The notes: generated by a model from the letters alone, not told the origin. Numbered from the stretch's first letter, positions 35,571-45,291 are shown. The stretch is DNA of 64,000 bases from Rhizobium leguminosarum (GCF_004123835.1 NZ_MZMU01000012.1:124001-188000); one strand, 5' to 3'. A program made the numbers and translations.

Positions 35571-35686
35571 AAAAAAAGAGGGCCACCGGAAAACCAGGGC
35601 CCTTATAATTGTGAAGGTTAAAAAACCTCCAGAGGGGAACAGCTAATGCGGTGGTACTGGGAGAGAAACCACAAGATGCATCAGCT
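35571..35686 (-). ncRNA. AbcR-family small RNA, downstream copy
   Basis: A 116-nt minus-strand RNA is predicted from 35686 (start AGCTGATGCA) to the T run at 35571-35577. It ends in an intrinsic terminator (GGGCCCTGG-TTTT-CCGGTGGCCC). It contains CU-rich anti-Shine-Dalgarno motifs (TCTCCCAG and TTCCCCTCT) that base-pair with target mRNAs in AbcR RNAs. These repress ABC-transporter and other mRNAs with Hfq in Agrobacterium, Brucella and Sinorhizobium. It is about 85% identical to the second copy. Whether it corresponds to AbcR1 or AbcR2 is not assigned. Confidence 0.85.
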
Positions 35687-35692
35687 GAGAGG

Positions 35693-35749
35693 GATATGGT
35701 GCTTCCTTGAGCAGGTTTCAATGCTTTTTTGTGCATGTCTGCTATGCGC
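35693..35749 (-). promoter_or_regulatory. Promoter and LysR-type box of the downstream AbcR copy
   Basis: The minus strand has -10 CATATC (35693-35698) and -35 TTGAAA (35716-35721) with a 17-bp spacer, six bases before the predicted RNA start. Nine bases further upstream is a 19-bp partly symmetric site (35731-35749, GCGCATA-N5-CATGCAC). The same arrangement with a perfect repeat precedes the other copy. Confidence 0.7.
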
Positions 35750-35794
35750 CGCACAAATTTTTTGCGGTGCGGTATTTCGCTGAGGGAGAAAGGC

Positions 35795-35910
35795 AAAAAA
35801 AGAGGGCCACTGGAAAACCAGGGCCCTTATAAGTGTGAAGGTCAAAAACCTCCAGAGGGGAACAGCTAATGCGGTGGAACTGGGAGGAAAAGCCACCATG
35901 TGCATCAGCT
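35795..35910 (-). ncRNA. AbcR-family small RNA, upstream copy
   Basis: A 116-nt minus-strand RNA is predicted from 35910 to the T run at 35795-35801, the same length as the second copy. The terminator is GGGCCCTGG-TTTT-CCAGTGGCCC. CU-rich loops (TTCCTCCCAG and TTCCCCTCTGG) are conserved between copies. It lies between lsrB and the ArsR gene, the same setting reported for the tandem AbcR RNAs of Sinorhizobium. Confidence 0.88.
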
Positions 35911-35916
35911 ATGAGC

Positions 35917-35973
35917 GATATGGTGGTTTATTGGGCAAACGGCAACCCTCATTTGTGCATGCCAGTCATGCAC
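35917..35973 (-). promoter_or_regulatory. Promoter and LysR-type box of the upstream AbcR copy
   Basis: Minus-strand -10 CATATC (35917-35922) and -35 TTGCCG (35940-35945), 17-bp spacer. A perfect 7-bp inverted repeat with a 5-bp centre (GTGCATG-ACTGG-CATGCAC, 35955-35973) lies nine bases upstream of the -35. The identical spacing at both copies supports a shared activator, probably the neighbouring lsrB product. Confidence 0.75.
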
Positions 35974-36010
35974 GTTCTGCATAGTCGGCAATTCATCAAT
36001 AAAACCAGGC

Positions 36011-36907
36011 TCAAAAGTTCCAGTTTCGGGCTTTGCTGACGATGAAATCGCGGAAGGCTTTCAGCTTGGCGGCGTTCTTGATCTCGTCGGGATAGCAGAA
36101 ATAGGTGTCGAAGGAGGGGACGTCGGCATTGATCGCCAGCTGGATCAGGCCGGGGTCGCGGCCGACGATGTAATCCGGCAGGCAGGCGACGCCGATGCCG
36201 AGCAGCGCGGCGCGCTTGATCGAGGTCTGGCTGTTGATCTGCAGATGCGGGATGCGCTTGTTGTCGGACGAGCGGCCGGCGACCTCCAGCCAGTTGACAT
36301 CGAGCAGGTAACTCGGCGCCGGCTCGCCGAAGGTGATGATGCGGTGATTGTCGAGATCCTCGACCTTCTGCGGCTCGCCATGGCGGTTGATGTAGGATGG
36401 AGCCGCATAGACGTGCATGTGCACGGTGAAGAGTTTGCGCTGGATGAGGTCGGATTGCTGCGGCTGGCGCAGGCGGATCGCGCAGTCGGCATGGCGCATG
36501 TTCACATCCACTTCCTCATTATCGAGGATCAGCTGGATCTGCACATCGGGATAAAGCTGCAGGAACTCCTGGATCTTGTCGGTGAGCCAGCCCTGGCCGA
36601 GACCGACCGTTGTCGTGACGCGCAGCTTGCCGGAGGGTGTCTCGTTCGTTTCCGTCAGCTGCATCTTCACGGTTTCGAGCTTCAGCAGCACGTCATGGGC
36701 GGTGCGGTAAAGCAGCTCGCCTTGTTCCGTCAGAATCAGGCCGCGCGCATGGCGGTGAAACAGTTTGGTGCCGACATCGTGCTCCAGCGCGCTTACCTGG
36801 CGGCTGATGGCGGATTGGGACAGATGCAGTTTATCCGCCGCATGGGTGAACGAACCCGCCTCGGCAGCTGCGTGAAAAATACGCAGCTTGTCCCAATCCA
36901 ATGGCAT
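36011..36907 (-). CDS. lsrB: LysR-type regulator LsrB
   Basis: The 298-residue regulator matches the LsrB/VtlR group, which controls redox responses, surface polysaccharide and symbiosis in Sinorhizobium and activates AbcR sRNAs in related genera. The HTH is LRIFHAAAEAGSFTHAADKL, HLSQSAISRQVSALEHDV. The effector domain follows from about residue 92 (SGKLRVTTTVGLGQGWL), with a Cys in GIGVACLPDYIVGRDP that may be redox-sensitive. The ATG at 36905-36907 (MPLDWDKL) matches the family start; an ATG five codons upstream is also open. It lies next to the AbcR pair, in the same orientation, and 22 bp downstream of trxB. Confidence 0.9.
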   Translation of the reverse strand: MPLDWDKLRIFHAAAEAGSFTHAADKLHLSQSAISRQVSALEHDVGTKLFHRHARGLILTEQGELLYRTAHDVLLKLETVKMQLTETNETPSGKLRVTTTVGLGQGWLTDKIQEFLQLYPDVQIQLILDNEEVDVNMRHADCAIRLRQPQQSDLIQRKLFTVHMHVYAAPSYINRHGEPQKVEDLDNHRIITFGEPAPSYLLDVNWLEVAGRSSDNKRIPHLQINSQTSIKRAALLGIGVACLPDYIVGRDPGLIQLAINADVPSFDTYFCYPDEIKNAAKLKAFRDFIVSKARNWNF

Positions 36908-36929
36908 TCCCCCACCCCTCATGCCGATC

Positions 36930-37904
36930 TTACTCCGCTGCCACGGCGACGGGCATGTGGCCCGTCAGATATCGCTCGGCTTCAAGCGCTGCCATGCACC
37001 CCAGGCCAGCGGCAGTGATTGCCTGGCGGAACGTATCGTCGGTCACGTCGCCCGCGGCATAGACACCGTCCAGGCTGGTCGCGGTCGAATCCGGCGCGGT
37101 CCAGAGGTAGCCATTATCCTTCAGCTTCAGCTTGTCCTTGAAGAGCTCGGTTGCCGGCGCATGGCCGATGGCGACGAAGACGCCATCGATGACCATGTCC
37201 GTGATCGTGCCGGTGCGGGTGTCGCGCAGGCGCGCTCCGGATACGGATTGCGGCATCGGCGGCTTGGCCGGGGTGCCGGTAATCTCGGCCACTTCGGTGT
37301 TCCACAGCACCTTGACATTGTCCTTGGAAAACAGGCGTTCCTGCAGGATCTTCTCGGCTCGGAAGAAGTCGCGGCGGTGCACCAATGTAACCGACTTGGC
37401 GATGTTGGAGAGATAGAGCGCCTCCTCGACGGCGCTGTTGCCGCCGCCGACCACGATCACATCCTTGTTGCGATAGAAGAAACCGTCGCAAGTGGCGCAA
37501 GCCGAAACGCCGAAGCCCTGGAAATGCTGCTCGCTCTCGATGCCGAGCCACTTGGCCTTGGCGCCGGTGGCAATGATCAGCGTATCGGCGGTCCAGACCT
37601 GGCCGCTGTCGGTGCGGGCGACGAAGGGACGCTGGTTCATGTCGACTTCGGTCACCAGGTCGTTGACGATCTCAGCGCCGACATGTTTTGCCTGCTGCAG
37701 CATCTGTTCCATCAACCAGGGACCCTGGATCGGATCGGCAAAGCCCGGATAGTTCTCGACATCGGTGGTAATCATCAACTGGCCGCCCTGTTCGAGACCG
37801 GCGATCAAAACCGGTTTCAGCATGGCGCGCGCGGCATAGACCGCGGCGGTGTAGCCTGCGGGTCCGGAACCGATGATGAGCACCTTCGTATGGCGGGCGG
37901 GCAT
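36930..37904 (-). CDS. trxB: Thioredoxin reductase
   Basis: The 324-residue FAD enzyme transfers electrons from NADPH to thioredoxin. It has the FAD-binding KVLIIGSGPAGYTAAVYAAR, the redox-active CATC in GVSACATCDGFFYRNKD, the NADPH motif IVVGGGNSAVEEALYLSNIA and the C-terminal GVYAAGDVTDDTFRQAITAA. The length is typical. The start is 37904. It is divergent from lrp and directly upstream of lsrB (22 bp), so lsrB may be cotranscribed with it. This fits LsrB's known link to thiol stress. Confidence 0.96.
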   Translation of the reverse strand: MPARHTKVLIIGSGPAGYTAAVYAARAMLKPVLIAGLEQGGQLMITTDVENYPGFADPIQGPWLMEQMLQQAKHVGAEIVNDLVTEVDMNQRPFVARTDSGQVWTADTLIIATGAKAKWLGIESEQHFQGFGVSACATCDGFFYRNKDVIVVGGGNSAVEEALYLSNIAKSVTLVHRRDFFRAEKILQERLFSKDNVKVLWNTEVAEITGTPAKPPMPQSVSGARLRDTRTGTITDMVIDGVFVAIGHAPATELFKDKLKLKDNGYLWTAPDSTATSLDGVYAAGDVTDDTFRQAITAAGLGCMAALEAERYLTGHMPVAVAAE

Positions 37905-38134
37905 GTCATTTCCTTTCGACTGGCAGGAGGGCGGCGGCTAGATAGCGATTGCGGCCGTTTCGCGTCCCTGCGCCATTTATGAACGTCCAATGCTTTTATT
38001 CAAGGGCAGCCTTGCGTTACCAACAAGGCAAATCGCCCGGATGTGCAAGAATCCGTCATCGGCGTGAAACTTTCTTGCGTATTCCGCGGCTTTATATAGA
38101 AGCTCCCCGCGGAGAATTAAAGAAAGGCAATGAT

Positions 38135-38602
38135 GTGGGTCGTGCGGAACTCGACGTCATCGACATAAAGATACTCCGGGAGCTGCAGGCCGACGGCCGC
38201 ATGACCAATGTGGAGCTCGCCGATCGCGTCGGCATCTCGGCGCCGCCTTGCCTGCGCCGGGTGCGCAAGCTCGAGGAAGCCGGCATCATCGAGGGCTATC
38301 ACGCAATGCTGAACAGCCCGAAGCTCGGCTTCGACCTCGTCGCTTTCTGCATGGTCGGCCTCAAGCACCAGTCGGAAGGCAATCTCAAGGCCTTCGCCGC
38401 CGCCACTGCCGAATGGCCGCTGGTGCGCCAGGCCTGGATGGTCTCCGGCGACAGCGATTTCCTGCTGCATTGCGTGGCGGAAAACCTCACCCGCTTCCAG
38501 GATTTCGTCATCGAGGTGCTGACGGCGAACGAACATGTCGATACCGTGCGCACCATGCTGACGATCCGGCAGGTGAAGAAGCTGGGACTGGTGGAAGTCT
38601 AG
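38135..38602 (+). CDS. Lrp/AsnC-family transcriptional regulator
   Basis: The 155-residue regulator has an AsnC-type HTH (IDIKILRELQADGRMTNVEL, ADRVGISAPPCLRRVRKLEE) and a C-terminal effector/oligomerisation RAM domain (VAFCMVGLKHQSEGNLKAFA, FLLHCVAENLTRFQDFVIEV, TIRQVKKLGL). Such proteins respond to amino acids such as leucine. The start is a GTG at 38135 with AAAGG upstream. It is divergent from trxB and convergent with dctD (stops 22 bp apart). Confidence 0.92.
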   Translation: MGRAELDVIDIKILRELQADGRMTNVELADRVGISAPPCLRRVRKLEEAGIIEGYHAMLNSPKLGFDLVAFCMVGLKHQSEGNLKAFAAATAEWPLVRQAWMVSGDSDFLLHCVAENLTRFQDFVIEVLTANEHVDTVRTMLTIRQVKKLGLVEV

Positions 38603-38623
38603 ACGCCTAATTGCTCTTGCCGA

Positions 38624-39970
38624 TTACTTGCGCGTGGCATAACCACCCCGGTTGATGCCGTGGCGTTGGAGTTTGTCGTAGAACGTCTTTCTGGGAATGC
38701 CCAGCGCTTCGATGGTGCGGCGCACGTCGCCGTCATTGGCCGACAGCGTGTCGCGGATGATCTCCGCCTCGTAGCGTTCCAATCGTTCGGGAAGCGTGGC
38801 GCCCGTTGGCTGCACAGGGACCGCTGCCGCTCCGCCGCCTTCCACGCCCAGCACCACGCGTTCGGCATAGTGGGAGAGTTCGCGGACATTGCCCGGCCAT
38901 GCATGGGTGGCGAGATGGCGGCGAACATTCTCTGAGAGTTGCGGGACATCGCGGCGAAAACGCTCGGCGGCGCGGGCGGCGAAGTGGGAAAACAGCAGAG
39001 GAATATCGTCGCGGCGTTCTCTCAGCGGCGGAATGGAGATCGTCACGACATTCAGCCTGTAATAGAGATCCTCGCGAAAATCGCCGCGCACCGCGGGATC
39101 CCCAAGGTCGATCTTGGCAGCCGCGACGACTCGAAGATCGACCGGACGCACCTCATTGGTGCCGAGCGGCGTGATCTCGCGCATCTCCAGCACCCTCAGC
39201 ATCTTGACCTGGGTGGCGGCCGGCATGCTTTCGATCTCGTCGAGGAAAAGCGTGCCGCCGCTTGCATGTTCGATGCGGCCCGTGCGGCGCTTCTGGGCAC
39301 CGGTAAAGGCGCCGGCCTCGTGGCCGAACAGTTCGCTTTCGATGACGGTTTCGGGCAGGGCGCCACAGTTCAGCGCTACGAAATTACCCCTCCGGCGGTG
39401 GCTCCACTGATGCAGGAGCTGGGCAACCACTTCCTTGCCGCTACCCGTTTCGCCGGCGACGAGCACGTCCACATCGGTATCGGCGATATGGCGGAGAATG
39501 TTTCTGAGGTTTTCCATGACAGGCGTCTGGCCGATCAGCGGCAAATTCTCCTGCGCATCTTCGGCTGCCTTCCGCAGCATGCGGTTTTCCAGAACAAGCC
39601 GCCGCTTCTCGCTTGCGCGACGCACGCTCTGGACGAGCCGATCGGCTGCGAAGGGCTTGGCGATGAAATCATAGGCGCCGTCCTGGATCGCCTGAACGGC
39701 CATGGGAATATCGCCGTGGCCGGTCATCAATATCACCGGCAGGTCGACATCCATGCCCTGCAGCGTGGCGAAGAGCTGCAGTCCGTCGATCTCCGGCATG
39801 CGGATATCGGTGACGACGGGACCGGCAAAGTCCGCCGGCAGATCCGCCAGCGCGGCTTTCGCGCCGTCATAGGCGGAAACGGAAAATCCGGCGAGTTCGA
39901 GCGTCTGGGCGGTGGCGCGCCGCAGGTCCTTGTCGTCGTCGATCAGCGCAACGGGGCTCAATGTGTCCAT
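38624..39970 (-). CDS. dctD: C4-dicarboxylate transport response regulator DctD (sigma-54 activator)
   Basis: The 448-residue NtrC-class regulator has a receiver domain (Asp in [20 protein letters not shown]) and a central AAA+ domain with Walker A ([16 protein letters not shown]), the GAFTGA loop that contacts sigma-54 ([20 protein letters not shown]) and Walker B ([12 protein letters not shown]). It ends in a Fis-type HTH ([20 protein letters not shown]). After phosphorylation by DctB it activates dctA from upstream sites. The gene lies 4 bp downstream of dctB; both are divergent from dctA, which is the classic rhizobial arrangement. Confidence 0.97.
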   Translation of the reverse strand: MDTLSPVALIDDDKDLRRATAQTLELAGFSVSAYDGAKAALADLPADFAGPVVTDIRMPEIDGLQLFATLQGMDVDLPVILMTGHGDIPMAVQAIQDGAYDFIAKPFAADRLVQSVRRASEKRRLVLENRMLRKAAEDAQENLPLIGQTPVMENLRNILRHIADTDVDVLVAGETGSGKEVVAQLLHQWSHRRRGNFVALNCGALPETVIESELFGHEAGAFTGAQKRRTGRIEHASGGTLFLDEIESMPAATQVKMLRVLEMREITPLGTNEVRPVDLRVVAAAKIDLGDPAVRGDFREDLYYRLNVVTISIPPLRERRDDIPLLFSHFAARAAERFRRDVPQLSENVRRHLATHAWPGNVRELSHYAERVVLGVEGGGAAAVPVQPTGATLPERLERYEAEIIRDTLSANDGDVRRTIEALGIPRKTFYDKLQRHGINRGGYATRK

Positions 39971-39974
39971 GAGC

Positions 39975-41843
39975 TCAAGCCTTCCTCAGATGAACGATGA
40001 ACTGGGTTCCGCCGCCATTGCTTGCAACCTCCATCCGGCCGCCGTAATCGCCGACGATATCCTTGGAGATGACCAGCCCCAGGCCGAGGCCGCTTTCCTT
40101 CGAGGTGTTGAACGGGGTGAACAAGCCCTTGCGAATGTCAGGCGGAATGCCGGGGCCGTTGTCGGCGACCGTCACCGTTACCATCCCTGCATCGGCTGAT
40201 GTTCTGACCTCGACGCGGCCCTCTCCGGCCTTCGGCGCCACAGCCTCCAGGGCGTTCTGAAGCAGGTTGATGAGTACTTGCTCGAGGCGGATCCGGTTTC
40301 CCATCACCTGCAGGTCAGGTGAGGGCAGGTCGATGTCGAGCAAATCCATGCGTCCGGCAAACCGGCTGCGCAACAGCATCACCGCACCCTCGATGACGTC
40401 CTTCAATCCGGTTGGTTCGGCGCTGCCGCGGCCTTTGCGGGCAAAGGTCTTCAGCTCCTCGGTGATCGAACCTATGCGCTCCGTGAGCGCCGCAATGCTC
40501 TCGAGATTTTCGCCGGCAGGCGTCGTTTGGCCGCGATCGAGGAAGGTGCGGGCGTTATCCGCATAGGCACGAATGGTTGCCACCGGCTGGTTGATCTCAT
40601 GGGCGACACCGGCGGCCACCTGACCCAGGATAGCCAGCCGGTTGGCCTGCACCAGATCCTGCTGCACCGCCTGCAGTTTCTGCTCCGTGCTCTTGTGGCC
40701 GATGATTTCAGCCTGCAGCCGATCCCGCGCCTGGCTGAGATCCAGTGTGCGCTCGCTCACACGCCGTTCCAGTTCCTCCCGCGCTTGCTGTTCTCGAGAA
40801 ATCCGCAGGGTGATCGCATGGCGGCGGCGCAACAGGAGGGCTGTTCCGGCCAGCAGCGGCAGGAGTATGAGCAATGCCAGCATGCGGGCTTCGCGAATTC
40901 CCGCATCGACGGATGGCCCGAGCGCCACGAGATGCTGCAACTGCCATCCAGTTGCGGGAACCGGCATCCCGACATCGAGAAACCTGGTTTTCCCTGCATC
41001 GCCGGGCATGACGATCTCAACGACATCAAGGCTGTCGCCGAGGTTCCTGATGGGGTCGAGCGGTAGAGGCTGAAGCGGCGCAGCGCCGAATTGAAGGCTT
41101 TCGCGGATCGCTGTCAGCCGGTCTTCGGCGATCCGACCGATCGTCATGAACCGCCATGATGGAAGACTGGTGATGAGGACAATACCGCGCTCATCAACGA
41201 CGTAGGACGGGGTGCCAGAGGCGTTCCAATCCGCCTCGACGTCGTCGAATTCGACCTTGACTACAACGACACCCAGCAAGCCATTGCTGCCCGAAATCCG
41301 CTGGGAGATATAGAGACCCGGTTTCTTGCTGACCGTGCCGAGCGCAAAGTGCTCGGCCTGTCCTCGTTCGACCGCCCCCTGAAAATACTCCCGAAAGCGG
41401 TAGTCATTGCCGACGAAGCTCGTCGGTTCGCGCCAGTTGCTGGCCGAAACCGCCATGCCGTCATTGTCGATGACGTAGATGACAGCGGCCTTGGTGCCCG
41501 CTGCCAGCATTTCCAGCTTCTGACTGAGCCGCTCGAACGTACCGGCATCGCTGCCCGCCAGCGCCGCGGCGATCGCGGTATCCTGCGACAGTACGAAGGG
41601 AAGCGCCCGGTATTTTTCGAGAACCGTGCGCAGCAATGCCGCATTCAGCCTCGCATCCATGCGGGCCTGTTCCTCGAGGGCAGCCTCAGCCCGGTGCCGG
41701 CCGATCTCGCCGCTTACCCACAGGCTTGCGACGACAGCGACAAGGGCGAGCACGGCATAGGCCCACCACATCCGGCGGATGCGGTGCGGCAAGGGCAGGG
41801 AAGGCCACAGCTTTTGCGAGAAGGACATGACGGATTTGTGCAT
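39975..41843 (-). CDS. dctB: C4-dicarboxylate sensor histidine kinase DctB
   Basis: The 622-residue kinase has two membrane segments (about 26-46 and 315-335) around a large periplasmic sensor domain that binds C4-dicarboxylates. A coiled-coil linker follows, then the H-box ([20 protein letters not shown]), an N-box ([13 protein letters not shown]) and the ATPase motifs [20 protein letters not shown] and [12 protein letters not shown]. It signals to DctD. The first ATG (41841-41843) lies within the upstream activator region; an alternative ATG (41828, [10 protein letters not shown]) is also plausible. Confidence 0.96.
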   Translation of the reverse strand: MHKSVMSFSQKLWPSLPLPHRIRRMWWAYAVLALVAVVASLWVSGEIGRHRAEAALEEQARMDARLNAALLRTVLEKYRALPFVLSQDTAIAAALAGSDAGTFERLSQKLEMLAAGTKAAVIYVIDNDGMAVSASNWREPTSFVGNDYRFREYFQGAVERGQAEHFALGTVSKKPGLYISQRISGSNGLLGVVVVKVEFDDVEADWNASGTPSYVVDERGIVLITSLPSWRFMTIGRIAEDRLTAIRESLQFGAAPLQPLPLDPIRNLGDSLDVVEIVMPGDAGKTRFLDVGMPVPATGWQLQHLVALGPSVDAGIREARMLALLILLPLLAGTALLLRRRHAITLRISREQQAREELERRVSERTLDLSQARDRLQAEIIGHKSTEQKLQAVQQDLVQANRLAILGQVAAGVAHEINQPVATIRAYADNARTFLDRGQTTPAGENLESIAALTERIGSITEELKTFARKGRGSAEPTGLKDVIEGAVMLLRSRFAGRMDLLDIDLPSPDLQVMGNRIRLEQVLINLLQNALEAVAPKAGEGRVEVRTSADAGMVTVTVADNGPGIPPDIRKGLFTPFNTSKESGLGLGLVISKDIVGDYGGRMEVASNGGGTQFIVHLRKA

Positions 41844-41887
41844 TTTTCTGCACGAGACGCAAATGGATTTGTGCGGATTTCCGCATT
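41837..41887 (+). promoter_or_regulatory. DctD upstream activator sites
   Basis: Two inverted repeats overlap the start of dctB: GTGCA-N6-TGCAC (41838-41853) and TGCGGA-TT-TCCGCA (41872-41885). They lie about 110 and 80 bp upstream of the -24 element. Two tandem DctD-binding palindromes at this distance match the known organisation of rhizobial dctA promoters. Confidence 0.75.
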
Positions 41888-41960
41888 CCTGAATTGGCTT
41901 TCAACGGTCCAGAAAATTTTTCATCAGTAAATTCAATATGTTGATTGGTAGACGCAAAAC

Positions 41961-41975
41961 TGGCACGGCCATTGC
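41961..41975 (+). promoter_or_regulatory. Sigma-54 promoter of dctA
   Basis: The sequence TGGCACG-GCCA-TTGC has the invariant GG and GC dinucleotides 10 bp apart and matches the sigma-54 consensus TGGCACG-N4-TTGC. It lies 93 bp upstream of the dctA start codon. Confidence 0.93.
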
Positions 41976-42068
41976 GAAGAAGGTGGCAACAACGGCTGAG
42001 CTGTTGGACTTGAAGCGAACGGCTCGGGAGGCCGGAGTTCGTTCCGGACGAGCCACTAGGAGGACATC

Positions 42069-43403
42069 ATGATCGCAGCACCATTCGACGCAGTCGCAGG
42101 CAGCAAGGGCAAGAAGCCCTTCTATACCCATCTCTACGTTCAGGTTCTCGTGGCCATCGCCGCCGGTATCCTGCTCGGCCATTTTTATCCCGAAATCGGC
42201 ACCCAGCTGAAGCCGCTCGGCGATGCCTTCATCAAGCTCGTCAAGATGATCATCGCGCCGGTCATCTTCCTGACGGTTGCGACCGGCATTGCCGGCATGA
42301 GCGACCTGCAGAAGGTCGGTCGCGTCGCCGGCAAGGCGATGCTCTACTTCCTGACATTCTCGACATTGGCGCTCATCATTGGCCTGATCGTCGCCAATGT
42401 CGTCCAGCCCGGCGCCGGTATGAACATCGATCCTGCCTCGCTGGATCCGGCCGCCGTCGCCGGCTACGCTGCGAAGGCGCATGAGCAGAGCATCGTCGGT
42501 TTCCTGACCAACATCATCCCGACGACGATTGTCGGCGCTTTTGCCGATGGCGACATTCTGCAGGTGCTGTTCTTCTCGGTGCTCTTCGGCATCGCGCTCG
42601 CCATGGTCGGCGAAAAGAGCGAACCGGTCGTCAACTTCCTCAATGCCCTGACGGCGCCCGTGTTCAAGCTCGTCGCCATCCTCATGAAGGCTGCTCCGAT
42701 CGGCGCCTTCGGCGCCATGGCATTCACCATCGGCAAGTACGGCGTCGGTTCGATCGCCAACCTCGCCATGCTGATCGGCACCTTCTACATCACCTCTCTG
42801 CTCTTCGTCCTCGTCGTTCTCGGCGCTGTCGCCCGCTACAACGGCTTCTCGATCGTGGCGCTGCTGCGCTACATCAAGGAAGAACTGCTGCTGGTCCTCG
42901 GTACCTCGTCTTCGGAGGCCGCCCTTCCGGGGCTGATGAACAAGATGGAAAAGGCCGGCTGCAAGCGCTCGGTCGTCGGTCTCGTCATCCCGACCGGCTA
43001 TTCCTTCAACCTCGACGGCACCAACATCTACATGACGCTGGCTGCCCTCTTTATTGCCCAGGCAACCGGCATTCAGCTTTCCTGGGGTGATCAGATCTTG
43101 CTGCTGCTGGTGGCGATGCTGAGCTCGAAGGGTGCCGCAGGCATCACCGGCGCCGGCTTCATCACGCTTGCCGCAACGCTCTCCGTCGTGCCCTCCGTGC
43201 CGGTCGCCGGCATGGCGCTGATCCTCGGCATCGACCGCTTCATGTCGGAATGCCGGGCGCTCACCAATCTCGTCGGCAATGCGGTGGCGACGATCGTCGT
43301 CGCACGTTGGGAAAACGAGCTGGATACGGCGCAGCTTGCCGCGGCACTGGGCGGCCAGACCGGAGAGGATATTTCGGCTGCCGGGCTCCAGCCGGCCGAA
43401 TAA
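42069..43403 (+). CDS. dctA: C4-dicarboxylate transporter DctA
   Basis: The 444-residue inner-membrane symporter imports succinate, malate and fumarate with protons, the carbon source for nitrogen-fixing bacteroids. Family features are [20 protein letters not shown], the conserved [18 protein letters not shown], the serine-rich [19 protein letters not shown] and [20 protein letters not shown]. The length equals that of R. leguminosarum DctA. An AGGAGG site precedes the ATG. Expression requires sigma-54, DctD and dicarboxylates via the adjacent promoter. Confidence 0.98.
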   Translation: MIAAPFDAVAGSKGKKPFYTHLYVQVLVAIAAGILLGHFYPEIGTQLKPLGDAFIKLVKMIIAPVIFLTVATGIAGMSDLQKVGRVAGKAMLYFLTFSTLALIIGLIVANVVQPGAGMNIDPASLDPAAVAGYAAKAHEQSIVGFLTNIIPTTIVGAFADGDILQVLFFSVLFGIALAMVGEKSEPVVNFLNALTAPVFKLVAILMKAAPIGAFGAMAFTIGKYGVGSIANLAMLIGTFYITSLLFVLVVLGAVARYNGFSIVALLRYIKEELLLVLGTSSSEAALPGLMNKMEKAGCKRSVVGLVIPTGYSFNLDGTNIYMTLAALFIAQATGIQLSWGDQILLLLVAMLSSKGAAGITGAGFITLAATLSVVPSVPVAGMALILGIDRFMSECRALTNLVGNAVATIVVARWENELDTAQLAAALGGQTGEDISAAGLQPAE

Positions 43404-43438
43404 CCAGCCGCTATTCCTTATCCTTAGAATCCCTGCAG

Positions 43439-43470
43439 CGGCCCGTTATCCAACGGGCCGTTTCTCTTTT
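43439..43470 (+). terminator. Intrinsic terminator of dctA
   Basis: A perfect 9-bp stem (CGGCCCGTT/AACGGGCCG, 4-nt loop) is followed by TTTCTCTTTT, 36 bp after the dctA stop. Confidence 0.88.
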
Positions 43471-43475
43471 CTGCT

Positions 43476-44534
43476 TCAGATGCGATTGTCCCCGAGAAGG
43501 CGATCGTAAACGGCGCCGATCGCACTTGCTTCCTTCTCCAGCGCAAAATTCGTCCTGACATGCCGCAGCGCATTCTCGCCATGGGCGATCGCCAGAGCGG
43601 GATCTGCGATATAGGGCGCGATTGCCCGCGTCAGCGCCTCGCCATCGCCGGTGGCGACGACCGAGCCCGTCTCACCCGTGACGATGAGCTCGGCATAGGC
43701 GCCCGCATCCGATGCCACCACCGCGGTGCGCGAAGCCATGGCTTCGAGCGGCGTCAGGCCGAATCCCTCGTTGCGGGAGGGGGCGACGTAAAGCGTCAGG
43801 CGACGGTACCAGATCTTGATGTCAGGCACTTCGCCGAGAAAGAGGATACGGTCGCTGAGCCCGGCGGCTGCGACATCCGCCTTGAGTTTGTCTGCGAATG
43901 CCGTGTGTTCGGCCGTTACTCGGCCGGAGACGATCGCCGTCCAATCGGGGTGCTGCGGCAGCAGCTCGATCATCGCCCTGACGAAAAGATCAGTGCCTTT
44001 CTGATGGCGCACGCGGCCGAAGCAACCGATGAGATGGCGGCCAGGCAGGCCGGTGGCAACGATGCCGTCCTCCGCCGTTTCCGGCGGATGGAACAAGGCA
44101 AGATCGACGCCGTGCTGGATCACCGTGTGCGGCACGTCGAGGAACGAGCCGGATCGATCGCTGGTCGCGATGACGGCGTCCATGCGGCGGATCAGCCATT
44201 TCGTATAGGCGGTGTGGCGGCGTTGCGCGGCCGAGGTGAAGAGAAGCTTCAGCGGCATGCGCAACAGATGGCGCAGCAGGATGCCGACGGCCATCTCGTT
44301 GTTGCGGCGAGCATGCCAGATCCGTTGGCGCCGGCGCGCCGGCGGGCGCCAGAGGCCGAAGAGCTGTCGTCCCTTAAGTGTCGGCAGGTCCTCCGGCAGG
44401 CCGGGACCGAGTGTCGCGATCTTGATGCCGAGCCGGATCTGGCACGGGATGAGCTGGACGATAGTCGACGTGACGCCGGAGAGCCGGCGCTTGAAATTGG
44501 GCGCGATGATCTCGACGTCACGGATATCGGGCAA
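43476..44534 (-). CDS. lpsB: Lipopolysaccharide core mannosyltransferase (LpsB/LpcC type, GT4)
   Basis: The 352-residue GT-B glycosyltransferase resembles LpsB of Sinorhizobium and LpcC of R. leguminosarum, which adds mannose to the inner core Kdo. Features are VEIIAPNFKRRLSGVTSTIV, the C-terminal domain beginning HLIGCFGRVRHQKGTDLFVR and the nucleotide-sugar motif PSRNEGFGLTPLEAMASRTA. The frame has no ATG before the conserved region; translation should start at the TTG (44532-44534), 27 bp after the greA stop, with no obvious Shine-Dalgarno site, so coupling to greA is possible. The lpsB-greA pairing is also found in Sinorhizobium. Confidence 0.9.
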   Translation of the reverse strand: MPDIRDVEIIAPNFKRRLSGVTSTIVQLIPCQIRLGIKIATLGPGLPEDLPTLKGRQLFGLWRPPARRRQRIWHARRNNEMAVGILLRHLLRMPLKLLFTSAAQRRHTAYTKWLIRRMDAVIATSDRSGSFLDVPHTVIQHGVDLALFHPPETAEDGIVATGLPGRHLIGCFGRVRHQKGTDLFVRAMIELLPQHPDWTAIVSGRVTAEHTAFADKLKADVAAAGLSDRILFLGEVPDIKIWYRRLTLYVAPSRNEGFGLTPLEAMASRTAVVASDAGAYAELIVTGETGSVVATGDGEALTRAIAPYIADPALAIAHGENALRHVRTNFALEKEASAIGAVYDRLLGDNRI

Positions 44535-44561
44535 GGGAGGGGTCTCGCGGCTGGCGGGCGA

Positions 44562-45038
44562 TCAGCCCCAGGAAACCTGGAGGATTTCGTAGGCCTTGGA
44601 GCCGCCCGGCGCGTTGACCTCGATGGAATCGCCGACTTCCTTGCCGATCAGCGCACGGGCGATTGGCGAGGAGATGGAGATGCGGCCGGCCTTGACGTCG
44701 GCTTCCTGGTCGCCGACGATCTGGTAGGTCTTTTCTTCCTCGGTGTCCTCGTCGATGAGCTTCACCTTGGCGCCGAACTTGATCTTGTCACCCGACATCT
44801 TGGTGAGGTCGATGACCTCGGCGCGCGCCGTCAGGTCTTCCAGCTCGCTGATGCGGCCTTCATTGTGGCTCTGGGCTTCCTTGGCGGCGTGGTATTCGGC
44901 GTTTTCGGAAAGGTCGCCATGGGCACGGGCTTCGGCGATCGCCTCGATGATTCGGGGGCGCTCCTCCTGCTGACGCCAGCGCAGCTCTTCCTGCAGCTTG
45001 ACGAAACCGCCCGGTGTCATCGGTACCTTTTCAACCAT
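44562..45038 (-). CDS. greA: Transcription elongation factor GreA
   Basis: The 158-residue factor rescues arrested RNA polymerase by stimulating transcript cleavage through its secondary channel. The N-terminal coiled coil ([20 protein letters not shown]) carries the tip acidic residues in [20 protein letters not shown]. The C-terminal FKBP-like domain contains [14 protein letters not shown] and EILQV. The ATG at 45036-45038 ([11 protein letters not shown]) matches the family start; a longer frame upstream adds non-conserved residues. It is followed by lpsB and divergent from the radical SAM gene. Confidence 0.96.
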   Translation of the reverse strand: MVEKVPMTPGGFVKLQEELRWRQQEERPRIIEAIAEARAHGDLSENAEYHAAKEAQSHNEGRISELEDLTARAEVIDLTKMSGDKIKFGAKVKLIDEDTEEEKTYQIVGDQEADVKAGRISISSPIARALIGKEVGDSIEVNAPGGSKAYEILQVSWG

Positions 45039-45270
45039 TTTTCTGTCCTTCACTCCTTGTATCCGCACAATCAGAGGCGAACACAAAAGAAAACAGGTCC
45101 CGAAGGGGAGCTTCGGAACCGTGCCACAATCTTAGTCGGACGCTTATAGCAGATCGCCAAGGCCGATTTCCAGAAAATTCGCATGAAAGAAACGCGGCCC
45201 GCCCCGGCATCAGGTGATGCGGCTGGAAAATGGGCAGAAATCGCATCGTCCTGATTGACTTCGCACATAA

Positions 45271-45285
45271 GAACATATAGTGAAC
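45271..45285 (+). promoter_or_regulatory. LexA (SOS) box upstream of the radical SAM / UdgX pair
   Basis: The sequence GAAC-ATATAGT-GAAC is an exact match to the alphaproteobacterial LexA operator GAAC-N7-GAAC. It ends six bases before the radical SAM ATG (45292), so LexA would block transcription initiation or early elongation. Confidence 0.78.
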
Positions 45286-45291
45286 ATACTA

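Noticed and set aside
35560..36000. Tandem repeats as a CRISPR or insertion sequence
   Set aside because: Only two copies about 224 bp apart, each ending in a terminator, with no repeat-spacer pattern or transposase; the arrangement fits paired sRNAs.
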